DNA of 64,000 nt from Lyngbya sp. PCC 8106 (GTDB taxonomy: Bacteria; Cyanobacteriota; Cyanobacteriia; Cyanobacteriales; Microcoleaceae): positions 62,001 through 126,000 of the forward strand of contig NZ_AAVU01000007.1 in assembly GCF_000169095.1 (NCBI RefSeq), written 5' to 3'. Positions 27,149 through 36,214 of this stretch are shown in pieces; the stretch's first letter is position 1, and each line of letters begins with the position of its first letter. A program made the position numbers and the translations under genes. Below the pieces are notes generated by a model that searched no databases, had not been told where the DNA came from, and saw only the letters and a list, made by a program, of their open reading frames with translations.

Positions 27149-28000
27149 ATGAAATCAAGACCTCAGTTATCCACTGAGAAAACGGTTAACAAAGGGTTTA
27201 AACTCTCAAAAAAATGGCTAATTTATGGTGGATTGGGACTGCTTGCTTTAACTCTCGTTCTCACTTTTGGAACGGTAATTAGCGCCCCAATTGAGCGGGC
27301 AATTTCCCTCATTGAAAACCAATATCAGCAGTGGTTTATTCAACAAAATACAGCCAATCCCTTTGTATTGCTACCCCTGGCGTTTTTGGGCGGAGTCCTG
27401 GCTAGCGTATCTCCCTGTATTTTGGCACTGTTACCCGTCAACCTCAGCTACATCGGCACATTAAAGATTAAATCTCAGTGGGATGCCTTGACAAAAGCGG
27501 GTTTGTTTGTATTGGGTGCTGTCACCATTTTGAGTTTATTTGGCTTGGTTTCCTCCTTTGCGGGGGCGCTAATGGTCGAATACCGGGGCTATATCAATAT
27601 TATCGTTGGACTGCTGATGGCCGTCATGGGTTTGTGGTTAGTGGGGGTGGTTCAACTCCCTCTACCCCAAACGAATGTAAATCTACCTGGGGCTGGCCCC
27701 TACGGAGTCGGATTAACTTTTGCTTTGGTGAGTTCCCCCTGTGCGAGTCCGGTGTTATTTGCGGTGTTGGCTTCTGCTGCGGCGACGGGATCTCAAATTT
27801 TAGGCACACTGACAATGGTGAGTTATGCGCTTGGATACACGCTATTGATTTTCCTAGCGAGTTTGTTTACGGGATTAATCAAACAAAGCAGACAATTATT
27901 GCAACATTCTGAGGGGATTATTCGCTTCGGAAGTGTGGCTTTGATTTTAACTGGAATTTACTACCTTTTTACAGGTCTGCAATGGTTTTCTTGGGGATAA
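27149..28000 (+). CDS. ccdA: CcdA/DsbD-like membrane thiol-disulfide transporter
   Basis: 283 residues with a hydrophobic N-terminal anchor (about 28-50), then a CcdA core of six membrane segments. The redox cysteines sit in VLASVSPCILALLP and in LVSSPCASPVLFAV, the duplicated S-P-C motifs of CcdA. CcdA moves electrons from stromal thioredoxin to lumenal acceptors and is needed for c-type cytochrome assembly in cyanobacteria. The gene follows the TxlA-like thioredoxin on one transcript. The N-terminal extension of about 60 residues before the core is longer than in the ~245-residue bacterial CcdA. Confidence 0.88.
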   Translation: MKSRPQLSTEKTVNKGFKLSKKWLIYGGLGLLALTLVLTFGTVISAPIERAISLIENQYQQWFIQQNTANPFVLLPLAFLGGVLASVSPCILALLPVNLSYIGTLKIKSQWDALTKAGLFVLGAVTILSLFGLVSSFAGALMVEYRGYINIIVGLLMAVMGLWLVGVVQLPLPQTNVNLPGAGPYGVGLTFALVSSPCASPVLFAVLASAAATGSQILGTLTMVSYALGYTLLIFLASLFTGLIKQSRQLLQHSEGIIRFGSVALILTGIYYLFTGLQWFSWG

Positions 28001-28074
28001 GAAAAGCCGTTAATTGGGGTGCCAAATTTTCAAAATCTCTGATTGTGTTAATAATATTGAAGGACAGGTAACTT

Positions 28075-28782
28075 ATGACTTCTTTGCTTGGAACAAACGG
28101 CGACGATAATCTTCTCGGAAGTGACTTTGAAGACTCCATCTTTGGTTTAGATGGAAATGATGTTATCCGAGGAGGCGGGGGAAATGATACCCTGTTTGGT
28201 GGCCCAGGTAATGATTCGTTAACGGGAAATAATGCTAACTCTGTAACGGGTTTTCCGGGTGATGACTATCTTTTTGCGGGTAAAGGAAGCGATCGCCTTG
28301 ATGGTTTGGGAGGTAATGATACTCTTTTTGGTGATATCGACAGCGATCAAGTTTTTGGTGGCGACGGGTTGGATTTAGTTTTTGGGAATCAGTCTGAGGA
28401 TACTCTCGATGGGGGGAATGATAATGATACTCTATTTGGCGGTCAGGGAAATGATAGTATAGCGGGAAGTTTGGGTGATGATTGGTTGTTTGGAGATGGT
28501 GGGAACGACACCTTGTTTGGGGGAAATGGTAATGATAAATTTGTTTTCAAGCCGGGAGATGGAACGGATACTATTATTAATTACAGTGCAGGTGATAGTA
28601 TTGTTTTTGATGCGAGCGATGGAATTACTGCGGGTAGTGTAACGCTTGTGGATGGAACGGGTGCTAATAATGGCAGTTTGTTAATTAATTTGATTTCAAC
28701 GGGTGAAACTCTGGCGATATTACAAACGACTTCGGTTGCAGAATTTAATAGTATTGGTTTAATTGAAGTTGTGGAAATCTAA
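28075..28782 (+). CDS. RTX (hemolysin-type calcium-binding repeat) protein
   Basis: 235 residues, almost entirely RTX nonapeptides of the form GGxGxDxLx (GGGGNDTLFGGPGNDSL, GGNDTLFGGNGND), about 8-10 units, followed by a C-terminal ~70-residue beta segment of the kind that ends RTX proteins. There is no N-terminal signal peptide, as expected for type I secretion through a C-terminal signal. These proteins bind calcium and fold after export. No effector domain is present, so a surface-layer or adhesive role is likelier than a toxin. A ribosome site AGGA precedes ATG 28075; a strong terminator follows. Confidence 0.85.
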   Translation: MTSLLGTNGDDNLLGSDFEDSIFGLDGNDVIRGGGGNDTLFGGPGNDSLTGNNANSVTGFPGDDYLFAGKGSDRLDGLGGNDTLFGDIDSDQVFGGDGLDLVFGNQSEDTLDGGNDNDTLFGGQGNDSIAGSLGDDWLFGDGGNDTLFGGNGNDKFVFKPGDGTDTIINYSAGDSIVFDASDGITAGSVTLVDGTGANNGSLLINLISTGETLAILQTTSVAEFNSIGLIEVVEI

Positions 28783-28792
28783 TTTCTGTCTT

Positions 28793-28826
28793 AAAAACCC
28801 GGTTTCTTTGAGAAACTGGGTTTTTT
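28793..28826 (+). terminator. Intrinsic terminator after the RTX gene
   Basis: AAACCCGGTTTCT (28795-28807) pairs with AGAAACTGGGTTT (28811-28823) around a TTG loop, followed by a T-run. The same ACCCGGTTTCT/AGAAAC arm pattern is a common cyanobacterial hairpin. Confidence 0.75.
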
Positions 28827-29028
28827 GAGTCTAACCTAAGTAGATGGTCATAATTAAAGTTTAACTGCTAAATACTGTAAGTCCTTCAGGATAAGGGTTT
28901 TAGCTTTCGATTTGTTGACGTTATTTATGCCCGCCTACTTATCCTACAGTTTAAGTGTTATACAGGTTACATCACTTATTCCTCCCCTCAATTTTTTACT
29001 ACACCAGCGCGAAGCACTATAAATGTAG

Positions 29029-29054
29029 GATGTGTTACACTTCGCTAACGCATC
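29029..29054. repeat. Short hairpin repeat GATGTGTTA...TAACGCATC
   Basis: A 9-bp imperfect stem around CACTTCGC. The consensus GTAGGATGTGTTA...CTAACGCATC is, from memory, common in intergenic DNA of filamentous cyanobacteria. One copy here, in the gap between the RTX gene and the PEP-CTERM gene. Confidence 0.5.
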
Positions 29055-29064
29055 TTTAGTTCAA

Positions 29065-29955
29065 CTAATTTGATGTAATTTTCCGTTTACAGGCGAACAT
29101 CATCAAGCTTAATGTTCCGAAACCGAGTAAAATTGAAGGTTCAGGAACCGGCTGAAAACTTAGCGTAAAACTTCCTGAAGAGAGAAAAGGAGTAGAACTG
29201 CTATCTGTAGTCACATCTAATAAACGAAATGTTGCTGAGTAAACAGTTTTCGCCGCATCTTCTTCAATATAAAACGTCGGTGTAAAGGAAAAATAATCTC
29301 CAGTTCCAATGGTATAGTTATCTCCCACAGCATCAAATAAATCTTCACCTTCTGAGTTGGCAACTCCCAAACCCGGTGTAATATCAACTAATTCTAAAGC
29401 AATAGTTGTATTTTCTCCGAGTAAGCCTTGCCAGCGACCATTTCCGGTATTATAGATAGCATCGACATAAGGATCTCCGAGATCTTCTGTTAGATGAGTA
29501 ACAGGTTTAGTTTTGAGATCAGAATACATATGCTCATCTGTTTTCATCGAGATATACTGACCTGAAAAAGCTCCTGAACCCGGAAAAAGAGGAAGTGGGG
29601 GTAGATTATATCGGGCTTCTGGAACCTGATTATTACTACTGGTTGGAATAACCGTTAGATCTTCTGGACTGGTATAACTATAAACACCAATTGCATGAAA
29701 ATGACTAACTTCTATGGGGTCATGTTGATGAGGAAATAACAGGGAAAGACGGTTATAATTAGGGTTAGGTAAACCAATAAACGGATCTCTATCTAAAGTT
29801 TCTAAGCCGTCAACTCCTACCATTAAATGATGATGATCCGCGTGTCCTCCTGACGTTTGTGCTTGGCTGATTTGACCCGAACTCATAATTGTAAAGACAG
29901 CTATAGAAGACCCGAAAATGAGACGAGTCGCCAAGTTAGATTTACCAAGAAACAT
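29065..29955 (-). CDS. PEP-CTERM protein, all3515-like (zinc-linked) family
   Basis: 296 residues from ATG 29955, chosen because AAAGGAA lies about 7 bp upstream; a farther ATG at 30027 has no ribosome site. An N-terminal signal peptide (ATRLIFGSSIAVFTIMSSG) is followed by a His-rich stretch (GGHADHHHLMVGVDG), a long beta-rich domain, and a C-terminal VPEPSILLGFGTLSLMMF plus basic tail, i.e. a PEP-CTERM sorting signal for export and processing. It resembles the cyanobacterial all3515 family described as Zur-repressed; the His cluster would suit a zinc role. I could not identify a Zur box by eye in the upstream region. Confidence 0.75.
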   Translation of the reverse strand: MFLGKSNLATRLIFGSSIAVFTIMSSGQISQAQTSGGHADHHHLMVGVDGLETLDRDPFIGLPNPNYNRLSLLFPHQHDPIEVSHFHAIGVYSYTSPEDLTVIPTSSNNQVPEARYNLPPLPLFPGSGAFSGQYISMKTDEHMYSDLKTKPVTHLTEDLGDPYVDAIYNTGNGRWQGLLGENTTIALELVDITPGLGVANSEGEDLFDAVGDNYTIGTGDYFSFTPTFYIEEDAAKTVYSATFRLLDVTTDSSSTPFLSSGSFTLSFQPVPEPSILLGFGTLSLMMFACKRKITSN

Positions 29956-30152
29956 AAACAATTCCTTTGATGAATGATGGCTAACTCTAACATAGGAAAA
30001 ACTATTTGTAAAAAGACAAGTTGTCAAACTTTTACAAATATTTGCATCAGCAAATTCGCCAAAAATCCGATAAAATTCTTACATCTAAATACTGGATAAA
30101 AGAGAAGACGGCTAAAACTATACTAAATCAAAGAAACCAAGTTTTTGGAGTC

Positions 30153-30929
30153 CTACAGTTTTAGCGTGAGTAATTTTGCGAGTTCACAAAATCCATTCAC
30201 TTCTTCTGCTGTCGTCACATAAGTAGGTTGATAATTGAGGTATTTGGTATAGTGTAAAATATTAGCAACACCGACGGAATGGGGAAATTTTTCGGGGTTA
30301 AATAAGCTTTCATCGTTGGGACTATCACCCACTGTTAAAATGTGTTCGGTTGACAGTTTGGGGAAATATCTTGATAAAACCTTTAACAGTCCCGTTGCTT
30401 TATCTTGGTTTTGAGGTTTAATATGACATTGAACGGTACTATAAGTAAAACCCCAATCTTTTTCGTGACAAATCTCTGCTAAAGTTTGCAGTTGCGATGG
30501 ACTTAATCCCTCGACATCAAACGTCCAATCTGTTAGACGAAAACGATTATCTGTTGATTCTTTGAGATTGGGAAATTGAGATTTTAAGCACTTAAAAACT
30601 TCTGCTAAATGTTGACGATGTTCGCTGAGATCAGAAACCGAAACTAATAATTCAGGAGAATCATTTTTACTCGCATAAAAAAGTCCGCCATTTTCAGCGA
30701 TCGCCCCGGTAACGGGAAGATAATTATTTAAGGCTTGTACCCATCCGGCTGATCGCCCTGTAATTAAGATTACCTCAATTCCGGCTTGAGTTAAACTCTC
30801 AATAGCGGTGATTAATTTCGGGGTGAATTTTCCCTGTTGAGTCAGGGTTCCATCTACATCACTAGCGATGAGACGAAGATTTGAGGTGAAAGTGTTTGCG
30901 ATCGCAGTGGAGAGAGGTTTGAGGGTCAT
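30153..30929 (-). CDS. HAD-IIB family sugar-phosphatase-like hydrolase
   Basis: 258 residues. The HAD motif I is LIASDVDGTLT, motif II TGRSAGWVQALNN, and motif IV GDSPNDESLF, with a type IIB cap between them. This is the Cof/sucrose-phosphate-phosphatase-like branch. Natural substrates could be sugar phosphates, but none can be assigned. The gene stands between the PEP-CTERM protein and a histidine kinase, on the same strand; about 33 bp separate it from the kinase stop, so it may be read from the kinase transcript. Confidence 0.83.
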   Translation of the reverse strand: MTLKPLSTAIANTFTSNLRLIASDVDGTLTQQGKFTPKLITAIESLTQAGIEVILITGRSAGWVQALNNYLPVTGAIAENGGLFYASKNDSPELLVSVSDLSEHRQHLAEVFKCLKSQFPNLKESTDNRFRLTDWTFDVEGLSPSQLQTLAEICHEKDWGFTYSTVQCHIKPQNQDKATGLLKVLSRYFPKLSTEHILTVGDSPNDESLFNPEKFPHSVGVANILHYTKYLNYQPTYVTTAEEVNGFCELAKLLTLKL

Positions 30930-30961
30930 ACCGTTAGGCGGCTAATTCTATTCAGATTCAT

Positions 30962-32794
30962 TCAGTTTACTATATCAGTATACTCAACAATTTGCCTTTG
31001 ATCTCGATTGGAAAAATTTTGATTATTTTCAATAGGTGAAGGGGTTTCTAGATGTAAATATTTGATCGGGAGAATAATCATAAATTTGGTTCCGACTCCT
31101 AGAGAAGACTGACATTTAATTTGTCCTCCATGTTTGTTTTCAATAATGTCTTGACTGATGGATAAACCTAAACCTGTCCCCATGTCAGCAGGTTTCGTTG
31201 TAAAAAATGACTCAAATATTTTTTGTTGATTTTCCACAGAAATACCTGGCCCATTATCTTGAATATGAACAGCGACTTGTTCAGAATTGAGGGGTTCAGT
31301 GGTGATTTTTATTTCTTTGGTGGGTTGAGAAACTTCGGATAAAGCATCTATGGCGTTTCCAATAATATTGATAAAGACTTGAGAAAGAGAACTCGTATAG
31401 CCTTCAATTAAAGGAATCGTTTGATAGTGTTTAGTTACAATAATTCCTTTTTTGATTCGATGATTTAGAATGAGTAGAGAACTATCTAAGCATTCAGATA
31501 AGTTTAATAGTTTGGCTTGTTCTTGATCTTCGAGGCGAGAAAAGTTTTTTAAACTCAGTACAATTTCCTTCGTTCGTTCGACGCCAATTTTCATAGATTG
31601 TAACAATTTTGGAAAATCTTCTTGAATAAACTCTCGCTCGATTTCTTCCGCTTTTATTAAAATTTTATCAGGAGGATGATCAATTTCTGCTTCGTAAGTT
31701 TGCAGTAAATCAAATAAATGATCTGTATATTCTATTGCATGAGTTAAGTTTCCAGAAATAAAGTTAATCGGATTATTTATTTCGTGGGCGACTTCCGCCA
31801 GCAAACGACCGAGTGTTGACATTTTTTCTTGCTGAAGAAGTTGATTTTTTGTCGCTTGATTTTGAGACTCTAGAAGTTGTTTAACTTGCAAAATTAAATG
31901 ATTAAAAGCTTGTGTTAAATCTCCGATTTCATCTTCTGTTATTTGAGAGACTTGTAAATCAAAATCGTTTTCTTCTTGAATACGATTAGCTGTTTGAGTT
32001 AATATTTGAATCGGATAGGTAATTGCTTGACTGGTATAAATCGCTAATAAAATTGCAATCAAGACTGAAATGATTATGCTGAGTGTAATAGTTTGAATTC
32101 GCAGTTTTTCTGAAGTTTTCATTGCGTTTTCGGCTTGGATTGCTTCTTGTTCGACCAACTCAACCATCCCTTCTAATTCATTGATAAATTCTTCAATATT
32201 GTCAACGGATTTGCTTTTTCTAAAGTCTAGAAGTAATTGTTTTGCTATTTCTAAATTTTCGGAGTTTAATTCATTGAGATTAAGTTGTTTGACCTGTTGA
32301 TCGAGTTCATTAAAATAATTAAGAATGGTAGAGTTATAACCTTGACTAATGCTAGCTAGAGTATTGAGTTCTTCTGAAGTTTCATTCACTTCTGATGTTT
32401 CATAGGACAATTTTAATGCTTTCCACGTCTCTTTTAGTATCCGTTCATGTTTTTTTAGAGCCATATATTCTTGCTGAAATTCATCCAAATTCTCTAATAA
32501 ATAAATTAGTTTATTTTGGTGAATAATGGCTAAAGTGAGATGAGTTTGTAAGCGATGAATCAGTTGGTTTTCTTCTGAAGAATCTTCTTGCAGTTTTAAA
32601 GCTTTGTGGTGATAGTGATCACCCATCTTAATTCCCAAACTAATACCACTAACTGTAATGCTTAAAATAATTGCATATCCAATCGCAATTTTATGACGGA
32701 CTTTCAACCGACTAAGCCATTGTGTTGCGGGTATCTTTTTTGATAAAGAGGCTAAATTTTGACTTGATGGTGACAAACCCATTTTTGACATCAT
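30962..32794 (-). CDS. Membrane-bound sensor histidine kinase
   Basis: 610 residues. A transmembrane helix (about 38-56) and a second (about 228-250) bracket a ~170-residue helical sensor region. A HAMP domain follows, then a coiled coil, then HisKA with the H-box EVAHEINNPINFISG, and HATPase with N-box NIIGNAIDAL, G1 DNGPGIS and G2 GTGLGLSIS. All catalytic motifs are intact. No partner regulator is adjacent; a REC-histidine kinase lies 4.4 kb away. The signal sensed is unknown. A tRNA gene is 140 bp upstream on the same strand. Confidence 0.9.
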   Translation of the reverse strand: MMSKMGLSPSSQNLASLSKKIPATQWLSRLKVRHKIAIGYAIILSITVSGISLGIKMGDHYHHKALKLQEDSSEENQLIHRLQTHLTLAIIHQNKLIYLLENLDEFQQEYMALKKHERILKETWKALKLSYETSEVNETSEELNTLASISQGYNSTILNYFNELDQQVKQLNLNELNSENLEIAKQLLLDFRKSKSVDNIEEFINELEGMVELVEQEAIQAENAMKTSEKLRIQTITLSIIISVLIAILLAIYTSQAITYPIQILTQTANRIQEENDFDLQVSQITEDEIGDLTQAFNHLILQVKQLLESQNQATKNQLLQQEKMSTLGRLLAEVAHEINNPINFISGNLTHAIEYTDHLFDLLQTYEAEIDHPPDKILIKAEEIEREFIQEDFPKLLQSMKIGVERTKEIVLSLKNFSRLEDQEQAKLLNLSECLDSSLLILNHRIKKGIIVTKHYQTIPLIEGYTSSLSQVFINIIGNAIDALSEVSQPTKEIKITTEPLNSEQVAVHIQDNGPGISVENQQKIFESFFTTKPADMGTGLGLSISQDIIENKHGGQIKCQSSLGVGTKFMIILPIKYLHLETPSPIENNQNFSNRDQRQIVEYTDIVN

Positions 32795-32935
32795 TTTAAG
32801 TCCTTATCAAGGAAAACAAATTATTTAAAAATTATAAATTTTTGCCAATCAAAATTAAGATGACACACCCAGATATCCGAAACAAACATATAAGTTCTTG
32901 TTTCAGATCAATCAGCTTTAGTTGGCGATCCGCAA

Positions 32936-33026
32936 CGGAGAGGGTGGGATTCGAACCCACGAGGAGCAATTCAACCCCTAACAGATTTCGAGTCTGTCGC
33001 ATTCAACCAGGCTCTGCCACCTCTCC
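32936..33026 (-). tRNA. tRNA-Ser (anticodon CGA)
   Basis: The minus strand reads GGAGAGGTGGCAGAGCC from 33026. The 7-bp acceptor stem GGAGAGG pairs with CCTCTCC, and discriminator G is at 32936. The anticodon loop CTCGAAA gives CGA, decoding UCG serine codons. A long variable arm is present and the T-arm loop GGTTCGAATCC is canonical. CCA is not encoded, as is common in cyanobacteria. The plus-strand frame across it is a shadow. Confidence 0.95.
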
Positions 33027-33075
33027 AATCAACCTCAAAAATGGGCTAACCTCTAGCCTCTGACTATCCATTCTA

Positions 33076-35574
33076 TCATAAGAAAGAACCATCAGTCTGA
33101 TCAGAATGGAGACTCGTTTCAAATCCTGTCGTGGGTGTCCATTGCAGAGCGCCATCACGCCCCGTCCAAAAGACTTGAGTTTGTCGCTGACGCAAGAGTT
33201 CAAAGGTTTCGGGGTCAATCGTATTAGAAGAAGCAATTGCGATTTTAGGTTGAAGGACTCTGAGCATCTTGGGGTCAAGACGATTTCCTGACCACCATAA
33301 TACTTGAGTCGGGGTAATAATTTCAGCTTGTAAGAGTTTAATTTGGTTGTCAAGATTAGCATCACCCAACAACATCCATTTGAGATCCCCAATAAAGAAT
33401 TCTACGATTGGAGTTTCCGCATCAATCAGTTCAATTTGAGTCGAACCCAACTCCAAAGATTCTTCAAGCGTCAGCGGTATATAAACACCCTGGCGAGATT
33501 CAATCGCTTCTTTAATCGCTAAAGAACTGACATAATAAGCTTGTTTAGAAGCTGGATTATCATAGAAAACTTTAACAGGGAGTTTTTCTAAAATAATCGG
33601 CCAGCCAATGCTTAACCCTAAGCGAGAATGAGTTGAAACAGAATAATCAATCTGATTTATCCCTTGCTTTTGCAAAAAAGGCAACACCGTGTAACGAGCG
33701 CTATCTTGACCCCCACTATTAACTAAAGTAATATTTCCTCGATCTTGAATCACTAAAATAGGTTCTCCAGATGTCGCCAAGACTGTCGCTTGAAATTGAG
33801 AAGCTTTACTGTGCCAAATTGGAACCACAGCGATCGCAATGGCAGCAATAAAAGCAATCACAACCGGATGAAACAACAGCAATAACCCGGATTGTTGCGA
33901 TGTTTGACGTTCAAGGTTTCTAGCTTCTCGTTGGCTACCGATCAGCCAAACTAAACCGATGAGACTGTAGAGAGCGATCAGTTGAAATTGAGAGAGCGAA
34001 CCGAGAGCCATCGAATTTCCGGGCTGTTGACTGAAAAACCGCACCAACGCCAGTAAACCGCCCACCGGATACTCTAATAACGCTGAAATCGCACTTCCCG
34101 CAGTCGGCCAAAACAGAGCCACAACTCCCGCAAATAAGCCCCCCAAAGTAATCACCGCCACAAAAGGAACCGTAATCACATTCACCAAAATACTATAGGG
34201 GGAAACCACATTAAAAACATAAAGTTGTAGAGGTACCGTCCAAATAGAAGCCGCCAGAGGAACAGCCAACAGAGAAGCGATCGTCGGAGGTATCCAGTCT
34301 AAACGATTGATAATCGGGGGAACACTCACCAATAATCCCAGAGTTGCTAAAAAGCTAAACTGAAATCCCAAGTCCCAAATCCATAAGGGATTCCACAGCA
34401 GCAAGACCACCGCTACGGCGACTAATACACTTAGGGGTCTGACTTTACGGTTTGTGGCAAATCCAATTAAAGCAGCGAGTCCCATCAATGCGGCTCGTAA
34501 GACCGACGGTGATGCCCCAGTCAAGCCCACATAAGCCAGCAAAGCAATCATACCAATCGTTAAGCGTTGGCGGGGAGAGGCGGCTCGGCTTAAAGCCAGG
34601 ACAACACCTAACACCAGAGAAACATGAAATCCTGAAGCCGCTAAGATGTGAGCTAATCCGACTTGTACAAACTGATCGCGAACATCGTAGGGTAAATCTA
34701 CCGCTCGTCGCCCTAAGACCATCGCACTGACAACAGAGCCTTTGGGAATGCCTAAGCCTTGCACTTGAGCGCGAACAATCCGTTGTCGAACCGCCCACCA
34801 TCCCCAAGTTTGACCGGAAGTTGAGGTTAGAGAGGTTAAATAACGGCCTTTGAGTCCGGCAAAAGCCCCCTGACGAGCTAGATAAGCGCGAAAATCAAAG
34901 GCACCCGGGTTAGACGGGGGTTGGGGTTTGTAGAGGCTTCCAGTGACAGCGATCGTGGCTCCCGGATGCAGACCTGTTGCTTGGAGGAGGGGTACGGTGA
35001 TGTAAAGTCTACCGCTAACCTCCCGACTGACTTCAATAGGTTTATCATTGCCCATGATTTCGTTAACTTGAGCAACCTTTAACCAAAATTGCGCTCGTCC
35101 TGAACGGGTGAGACGAGGAGGGGTTTGGACTTCACCGCGAACCGTGATAATCAATTCGGGTGCATCTGAGGCTGTAACCAGTTGACTAATATTATTAGGA
35201 GCGGGTTGAGGGGTGCGAACTTGCAGATAGAGACTGGCGGCGACGGCAATTAATCCAGCAAATAACCAAACGGTTTCGGGTATTGGAGGAGTGGGGAGTC
35301 TAGAGTCAGAAACAGAGGTTGGGGAATCTCTGAGCATCAAGGCTGTTTCTTCCCCAACCCCTGTCTTTTCAACGGTATGGGCTGTTTTTCGGGAGTTTAG
35401 CCCTCGCTTCATCTGGATCTGACGCTGTTTGCGTTTGACAAACTCTCGCCCCATTGTGGCAATTGCCAACCCCAGAGCAAGGGCTAATACTCCAGATTTT
35501 CCCCAAGCAACACCGCTACAGAGCAACCCCAGAATATAAGCCAAACCGAAAATAATAACTACCGTTTGATTCAT
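33076..35574 (-). CDS. comEC: ComEC/Rec2 family DNA-uptake channel protein
   Basis: 832 residues: N-terminal membrane segments, an OB-fold-like region (TVRGEVQTPPRLTRSG), the ComEC core of many helices (AHILAASGFHVSLVLGV is the family hallmark), and a C-terminal region of the metallo-beta-lactamase type. ComEC forms the inner-membrane pore for single-stranded DNA during natural transformation. In the C-terminal domain the HxHxDH metal motif is replaced: VSTHSRLGLSIGWP stands where the motif belongs, so that domain is probably not a nuclease. A DUF4079 gene is 25 bp upstream and in line. Confidence 0.88.
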   Translation of the reverse strand: MNQTVVIIFGLAYILGLLCSGVAWGKSGVLALALGLAIATMGREFVKRKQRQIQMKRGLNSRKTAHTVEKTGVGEETALMLRDSPTSVSDSRLPTPPIPETVWLFAGLIAVAASLYLQVRTPQPAPNNISQLVTASDAPELIITVRGEVQTPPRLTRSGRAQFWLKVAQVNEIMGNDKPIEVSREVSGRLYITVPLLQATGLHPGATIAVTGSLYKPQPPSNPGAFDFRAYLARQGAFAGLKGRYLTSLTSTSGQTWGWWAVRQRIVRAQVQGLGIPKGSVVSAMVLGRRAVDLPYDVRDQFVQVGLAHILAASGFHVSLVLGVVLALSRAASPRQRLTIGMIALLAYVGLTGASPSVLRAALMGLAALIGFATNRKVRPLSVLVAVAVVLLLWNPLWIWDLGFQFSFLATLGLLVSVPPIINRLDWIPPTIASLLAVPLAASIWTVPLQLYVFNVVSPYSILVNVITVPFVAVITLGGLFAGVVALFWPTAGSAISALLEYPVGGLLALVRFFSQQPGNSMALGSLSQFQLIALYSLIGLVWLIGSQREARNLERQTSQQSGLLLLFHPVVIAFIAAIAIAVVPIWHSKASQFQATVLATSGEPILVIQDRGNITLVNSGGQDSARYTVLPFLQKQGINQIDYSVSTHSRLGLSIGWPIILEKLPVKVFYDNPASKQAYYVSSLAIKEAIESRQGVYIPLTLEESLELGSTQIELIDAETPIVEFFIGDLKWMLLGDANLDNQIKLLQAEIITPTQVLWWSGNRLDPKMLRVLQPKIAIASSNTIDPETFELLRQRQTQVFWTGRDGALQWTPTTGFETSLHSDQTDGSFL

Positions 35575-35599
35575 TGCTGCGACCGAAGGCAGACCCTCG

Positions 35600-36076
35600 T
35601 TAGATGGACAAGCCCAATTTCAGACCCAGTATGCCATGGATTAACATCATACCGACGGCTAAGGTTCCCAGGTAGGCATGGGTAATTCGCAGGGAATCTT
35701 TATTGCCACCAAAGCCTGTAAAAGCAATCAAACCGTTGAGCGCCAACACACCGAGCAATGCCGTACCTGTCCAAAAGTGAGGACTTTCGAGAATGGGTTG
35801 TTTTTGCATCACCAGTGAGAGGAGTCCGCCTGTATAGCCTAATGCCATGAAGATAAACATCCAAGGTGCTATTTGACGATGGGATGAACGGTTTTTCAGC
35901 GAGACTTCTTTATCACTGGCAATTCGCCCTTGCCATCCAGTGTAAGCGACAGCACTACCCATCGCTAAAACCACGATTCCCATCATCACGGGATGTCCCC
36001 AATGGGTGATGGGTTCTGGAATCCCTAAACTTCGGAACTGACTGGCAATGGGTTCCAAGAGTTCACTTAGATTCAT
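35600..36076 (-). CDS. DUF4079 family membrane protein
   Basis: 158 residues with about four membrane segments (for example VMMGIVVLAMGSAVAYTG, WMFIFMALGYTGGLLSL, GTALLGVLALNGLIAF and LGTLAVGMMLIHGILG). Conserved His residues (HWGHPVMMG, ITHAYLG, LIHG) recall cytochrome-b561-like heme binding, although that is inference. DUF4079 is a cyanobacterial/plastid family of unknown function. It lies just upstream of comEC on the same strand, with 25 bp between, and may be cotranscribed. Confidence 0.8.
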   Translation of the reverse strand: MNLSELLEPIASQFRSLGIPEPITHWGHPVMMGIVVLAMGSAVAYTGWQGRIASDKEVSLKNRSSHRQIAPWMFIFMALGYTGGLLSLVMQKQPILESPHFWTGTALLGVLALNGLIAFTGFGGNKDSLRITHAYLGTLAVGMMLIHGILGLKLGLSI

Positions 36077-36214
36077 CTTCTGCCCTCAAAAATTAATTGA
36101 TTCTGATCTTTTTGATCATACAGTTTAATGGCTTTTGATGATACCGTTGAGTTGCCCGCTCTGGATCTTGTGAGTGAGCCTTTTTTTGACGGGTTAATAC
36201 TCTGTCCTGAGTGT

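Noticed and set aside
29956..30060. Zur box upstream of the PEP-CTERM gene
   Set aside because: I looked for a TGATAAT-x-ATTATCA-type palindrome and did not find a convincing one.
32842..33063. 73-residue plus-strand frame
   Set aside because: It runs antisense over the tRNA-Ser gene and has no family.
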